Below, in pieces: positions 33,076 to 35,657 of a DNA stretch of 35,657 bases; within the stretch, counting starts at the first letter, position 1, and each line of letters begins with the position of its first letter. The notes under the pieces were generated by a model. The model did no database searches. It had not been told where the DNA came from and worked only from the letters and a program-made list of their open reading frames with translations. The position numbers and the translations under genes were made by a program. Source of the stretch: Desulfovibrionaceae bacterium (lineage in GTDB: Bacteria > Desulfobacterota > Desulfovibrionia > Desulfovibrionales > Desulfovibrionaceae); NCBI GenBank assembly GCA_009773665.1, contig WSYE01000025.1, positions 1-35,657 of the forward strand. The letters are read 5' to 3'.

Positions 33076-34068
33076 TTACCCCTTGAGGAGCATGACCGCC
33101 CCGGTGGCCAGAATGTTCAGGAGAGCCAGGGGCGCGAGCCACACCCAGCACAGGCGCATCATCTGGTCGGGCCTGAGCCTGGGGAGCGAGGCGCGTATCC
33201 AGATGAGCAGGATGGGCATGATGGCGGTCTTTATGAGCAGCCACGCGAACGGAGGCAGCACCGGCCCGTGCCAGCCGCCCAGGAACAGCAGCGCCGCGAA
33301 CGCTCCCAGAAAGATCATATTCAGGTATTCGCCCAGAAAGAACAGGGCGAAGCGCATGCCGCTGTATTCCATGTGGAATCCAGCCTGGAGCTCGTTTTCA
33401 GCCTCGGCCAGGTCGAAGGGCGTGCGCTTGACCTCCACCAGGGCGGAAAGCACGAACAGGACGTAGGCCACGGGCTGGTAGACGATAAACGGCATGTCCG
33501 CCTGGGCGTTTACTATGTCCACCAGACTCATGGACCCGGCCAGCATGATCACCGGCACCAGGGACAGCCCCAGCGGCAGCTCGTAGCTGATCATCTGGCC
33601 CACGCCACGCACCGCGCCAAGCAGGCTGTACTTGCTGTTGGAGGCCCAGCCGCCAAGGGCCAGCGAGTACACTCCCACTGATGAAAGTGACAGGACGAAC
33701 AGAACTCCCACGTCCAGGTCCGTGATGACCATGGGCACCTGCTGGCCCATGATGGTCAGTTCCGTACCGAAGGGCACCACGGCGAAGGCCAGCAGCGTGG
33801 TCAGCGGCAGCACGGCGGGCACCATCATGAACAGGAACCTGTCGGCCCCTTGGGGCACCAGGTCTTCCTTGAGGATCATCTTGACCCCGTCGGCCAGAGG
33901 CTGGAGCAGGCCGAACGGGCCGACCCGGTTGGGGCCGTAGCGCAGCTGCATGCGTCCCAGTAGTTTTCGTTCCACCAGCACCAGGTAGGCAGCGCCCGTC
34001 AGGGCCACGCCCAGCACCAGGGCCATCTTCACCAGGAGAACGGCAAATCCGGCGAACCACATGGTCAT
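33076..34068 (-). CDS. nuoH: Complex I subunit NuoH
   Basis: The protein has 330 residues with about eight helices. Features include the quinone-site loop ERKLLGRMQLRYGPNRVGP (about 33-51), DGVKMILKED and EVKRTPFDLAEAENEL (about 211-226). This subunit couples the peripheral arm to the membrane arm. The start ATG 34068 overlaps the nuoG stop (ATGA). Confidence 0.95.
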   Translation of the reverse strand: MTMWFAGFAVLLVKMALVLGVALTGAAYLVLVERKLLGRMQLRYGPNRVGPFGLLQPLADGVKMILKEDLVPQGADRFLFMMVPAVLPLTTLLAFAVVPFGTELTIMGQQVPMVITDLDVGVLFVLSLSSVGVYSLALGGWASNSKYSLLGAVRGVGQMISYELPLGLSLVPVIMLAGSMSLVDIVNAQADMPFIVYQPVAYVLFVLSALVEVKRTPFDLAEAENELQAGFHMEYSGMRFALFFLGEYLNMIFLGAFAALLFLGGWHGPVLPPFAWLLIKTAIMPILLIWIRASLPRLRPDQMMRLCWVWLAPLALLNILATGAVMLLKG

Positions 34069-35657
34069 GCGTCGTCCTCCTCAGGCTTGCCGGGGCCATC
34101 CGTGTGCTTTCGCAGGAGCGACAATTCCACGGTGTAGCCGTTGGCCGTGGCGTACTGCCAGCCGCTGTCGTCGCGCCGGGGCAGCACCACGGTGGAGCGG
34201 GCCATGTTCTCCACCATGCGCACAGAGCATTGCACCGCGCCGATCTCGCAGGCCATGTGCACGTAGTCTTCCTCGCGCAGTTGGATGGTGGTGGCGTCCA
34301 GGCTGTGCAGCATCACCTGGGGCGTGGGGGCCAGACTCTTGAGTATCGTGCCGTAGCTGGAGAGCTCCTCCGTGCCGAAGGCCTGCTCGGTGATGATGAG
34401 GTCCGCTCCGGCATCTGGCGCCGTCGCAGAGGGCCTTGCGGCCAGGCCGGGGCCGCAGCCTTTTTCGGGCAGGAGCAGCACGCCGTCGTGCGGCCAGGTG
34501 TCGGAGGGCAGGGCGGCCAGCACCGGGGATGCGCTCGCCACGCCGTGCCAGGGGTGCGGCGTCTCGCCTGGCGGGCAGCAGGACATGCCGGAGAGTTCGG
34601 CCAGACGGGTCAGGATATCCCAACTGGGGCGAGGCTCGGAGCCGGGGACGCCCTGCGAGAAGGTCCTGGGCGGATGCCCGCTCTCCAGGGTCTGAGCCAG
34701 GGGCGTGCCGCAGGCGAAGGCCGGGTGGGCGTATTGCAGTCGGCCCTCCTGGTTCACGAAGCTGCCGCCCGCCTCGAACACGGTCTGGGAGGGCAGGAAG
34801 ATTCGCGCCTTGTCCTGCGTGCGTGAGGGCAGGTGGTCGATGCACACCAGCAGCTCCAGCTTGGCGAAGGCTTCGTGCACCCTGGAGTGGTTGGCGAAGC
34901 GCGCCAGCGGGTCGGACTCCACGCAGATCAGGGCTTTGATGCGCCCCTGGTCGATCCCCTCCACGATGTCGTCGAAGCTTGTGTCCGGGGCCGGATTCAT
35001 GAGCGCCGCACCCAGGGCGTTGGCCCCGGCGAACACCGGGAAGAACCCGGCCTTGCCCAGGCGGCCCGCCAGGACTTTCGCGGCTCCCGCAGCCAGCGGG
35101 GGAGTGCTCAGACTGACGATGTCCGTGCCGCAGACGATCACCGGCATGCGCGCCGAGGCCAGCTTCGCGGCGAACTTCTCCCAGCCGGGAGTCGCCGCCG
35201 CTTTAGGCATTTCTGGCGCGAGCGCCTCCAGGAACGCGGTCTCTTCGGCCGACGCGTCCGGGCCTGGATCGGGAAAGGCTTTGCGCAGTATGGCCCCAAG
35301 GCAGGACTCCATTTCGTACTTGCGCGAAGGGATGTGCAGGAAGGGCAGGGGCAGGGCAACGGGCCTGGGGTCGATGACGCACACCGCCGCTCCGTTGCGC
35401 GCGGCCTGTCGAAGCGACAGCGTCAGCATGGGGGCTTCGGACAGGGGGGCTGCCCCGATCACCAGGACGCAGTCGGACGCGCCGATGCCCGCAAGTGAGA
35501 CGTGCAGGTCCAGGCCCAGGCCAGCCAGGGCGGACAGGATGTTGCGCTTGCGGTGGCTGCCCGTGGAATATTCCGGTTTATGCCATCCGGCCATGGAGGC
35601 CATGGAGGCAAGCATGCCCTGGCTTTCGATCGATTGGCGCGAGGAGCCTAGGCAGGC
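34065..35657 (-). CDS. nuoG: Complex I subunit NuoG (partial, N-terminus beyond the window)
   Basis: The frame is open to the right edge, so the gene starts outside the window; about 530 residues are visible. The segment near the edge (SSRQSIESQGMLA) and VLVIGAAPLSEAPML, then ARIFLPSQTVFEAGGSFVNQEGRLQ, match the molybdopterin-oxidoreductase-like C-terminal domain of NuoG. The last ~100 residues include a domain resembling the molybdopterin-binding end of such proteins. NuoG carries iron-sulfur clusters in its missing N-terminal part. It is the first visible gene of the nuo operon. Confidence 0.88.
   Translation of the reverse strand, partial: ACLGSSRQSIESQGMLASMASMAGWHKPEYSTGSHRKRNILSALAGLGLDLHVSLAGIGASDCVLVIGAAPLSEAPMLTLSLRQAARNGAAVCVIDPRPVALPLPFLHIPSRKYEMESCLGAILRKAFPDPGPDASAEETAFLEALAPEMPKAAATPGWEKFAAKLASARMPVIVCGTDIVSLSTPPLAAGAAKVLAGRLGKAGFFPVFAGANALGAALMNPAPDTSFDDIVEGIDQGRIKALICVESDPLARFANHSRVHEAFAKLELLVCIDHLPSRTQDKARIFLPSQTVFEAGGSFVNQEGRLQYAHPAFACGTPLAQTLESGHPPRTFSQGVPGSEPRPSWDILTRLAELSGMSCCPPGETPHPWHGVASASPVLAALPSDTWPHDGVLLLPEKGCGPGLAARPSATAPDAGADLIITEQAFGTEELSSYGTILKSLAPTPQVMLHSLDATTIQLREEDYVHMACEIGAVQCSVRMVENMARSTVVLPRRDDSGWQYATANGYTVELSLLRKHTDGPGKPEEDDA

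Overview
The window looks like a chromosomal stretch of a GC-rich sulfate-reducing deltaproteobacterium of the Desulfovibrionales. The clues are a complete coo-type, CO-linked [NiFe] hydrogenase operon in the order cooMKLXUH plus hypA and cooF, a CooA-like CO-sensor regulator, a separate proton-pumping complex I (nuo) operon, and several PEP-CTERM surface proteins. The lineage is an inference from gene content; the window has no rRNA or tRNA.

Layout. 1-2505: an IS21-family element (istB running off the left edge, istA complete) inserted into the 5' part of an already frameshifted IS3-family orfA. 2506-12290: an accessory block with a PEP-CTERM protein, a GT1 glycosyltransferase, a minus-strand unit (sigma-54 activator, FeeM-like N-acyl amino acid synthase, ThiF/nitroreductase fusion), a PilZ protein, an unrecognised Rossmann-like protein and a second PEP-CTERM protein. 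12299-14506: a patatin-like lipase and a receiver-PAS response regulator. 15006-26040: a CooA-like regulator and the coo hydrogenase genes. These are split between cooH and hypA by about 2 kb of compositionally odd DNA carrying a third PEP-CTERM gene. 26489-26863: a DUF1499 protein. 26967-35657 (minus strand): nuoG (partial), H, I, J, K, L, M and a broken nuoN.

Two regulatory themes emerge. First, -24/-12 (sigma-54) promoter sequences precede two PEP-CTERM genes and the FeeM-like synthase gene, and weaker candidates precede the third PEP-CTERM gene, the PilZ gene and the response regulator gene. The sigma-54 activator lies directly upstream of the FeeM-like gene and has a receiver domain with Asn in place of the phospho-acceptor Asp. 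I infer a regulon joining cell-surface PEP-CTERM proteins, a glycosyltransferase and an acyl-amino-acid/E1/nitroreductase pathway. This is the best candidate here for an undescribed system. Second, CRP/CooA-type palindromes (GTC-N8-GAC) lie upstream of cooM and of hypA, so both halves of the split coo cluster could still be controlled by the adjacent CooA-like protein.

The coo genes encode a membrane-bound group 4 hydrogenase: CooH and CooL form the catalytic pair, CooX and CooF carry electrons, CooM and CooK form the ion-translocating membrane part, and HypA delivers nickel. No CO dehydrogenase gene (cooS) is in the window. In the nuo operon, nuoN lacks about 45-55 codons and changes frame at the gap, so this complex I is either damaged or the sequence has a local error.
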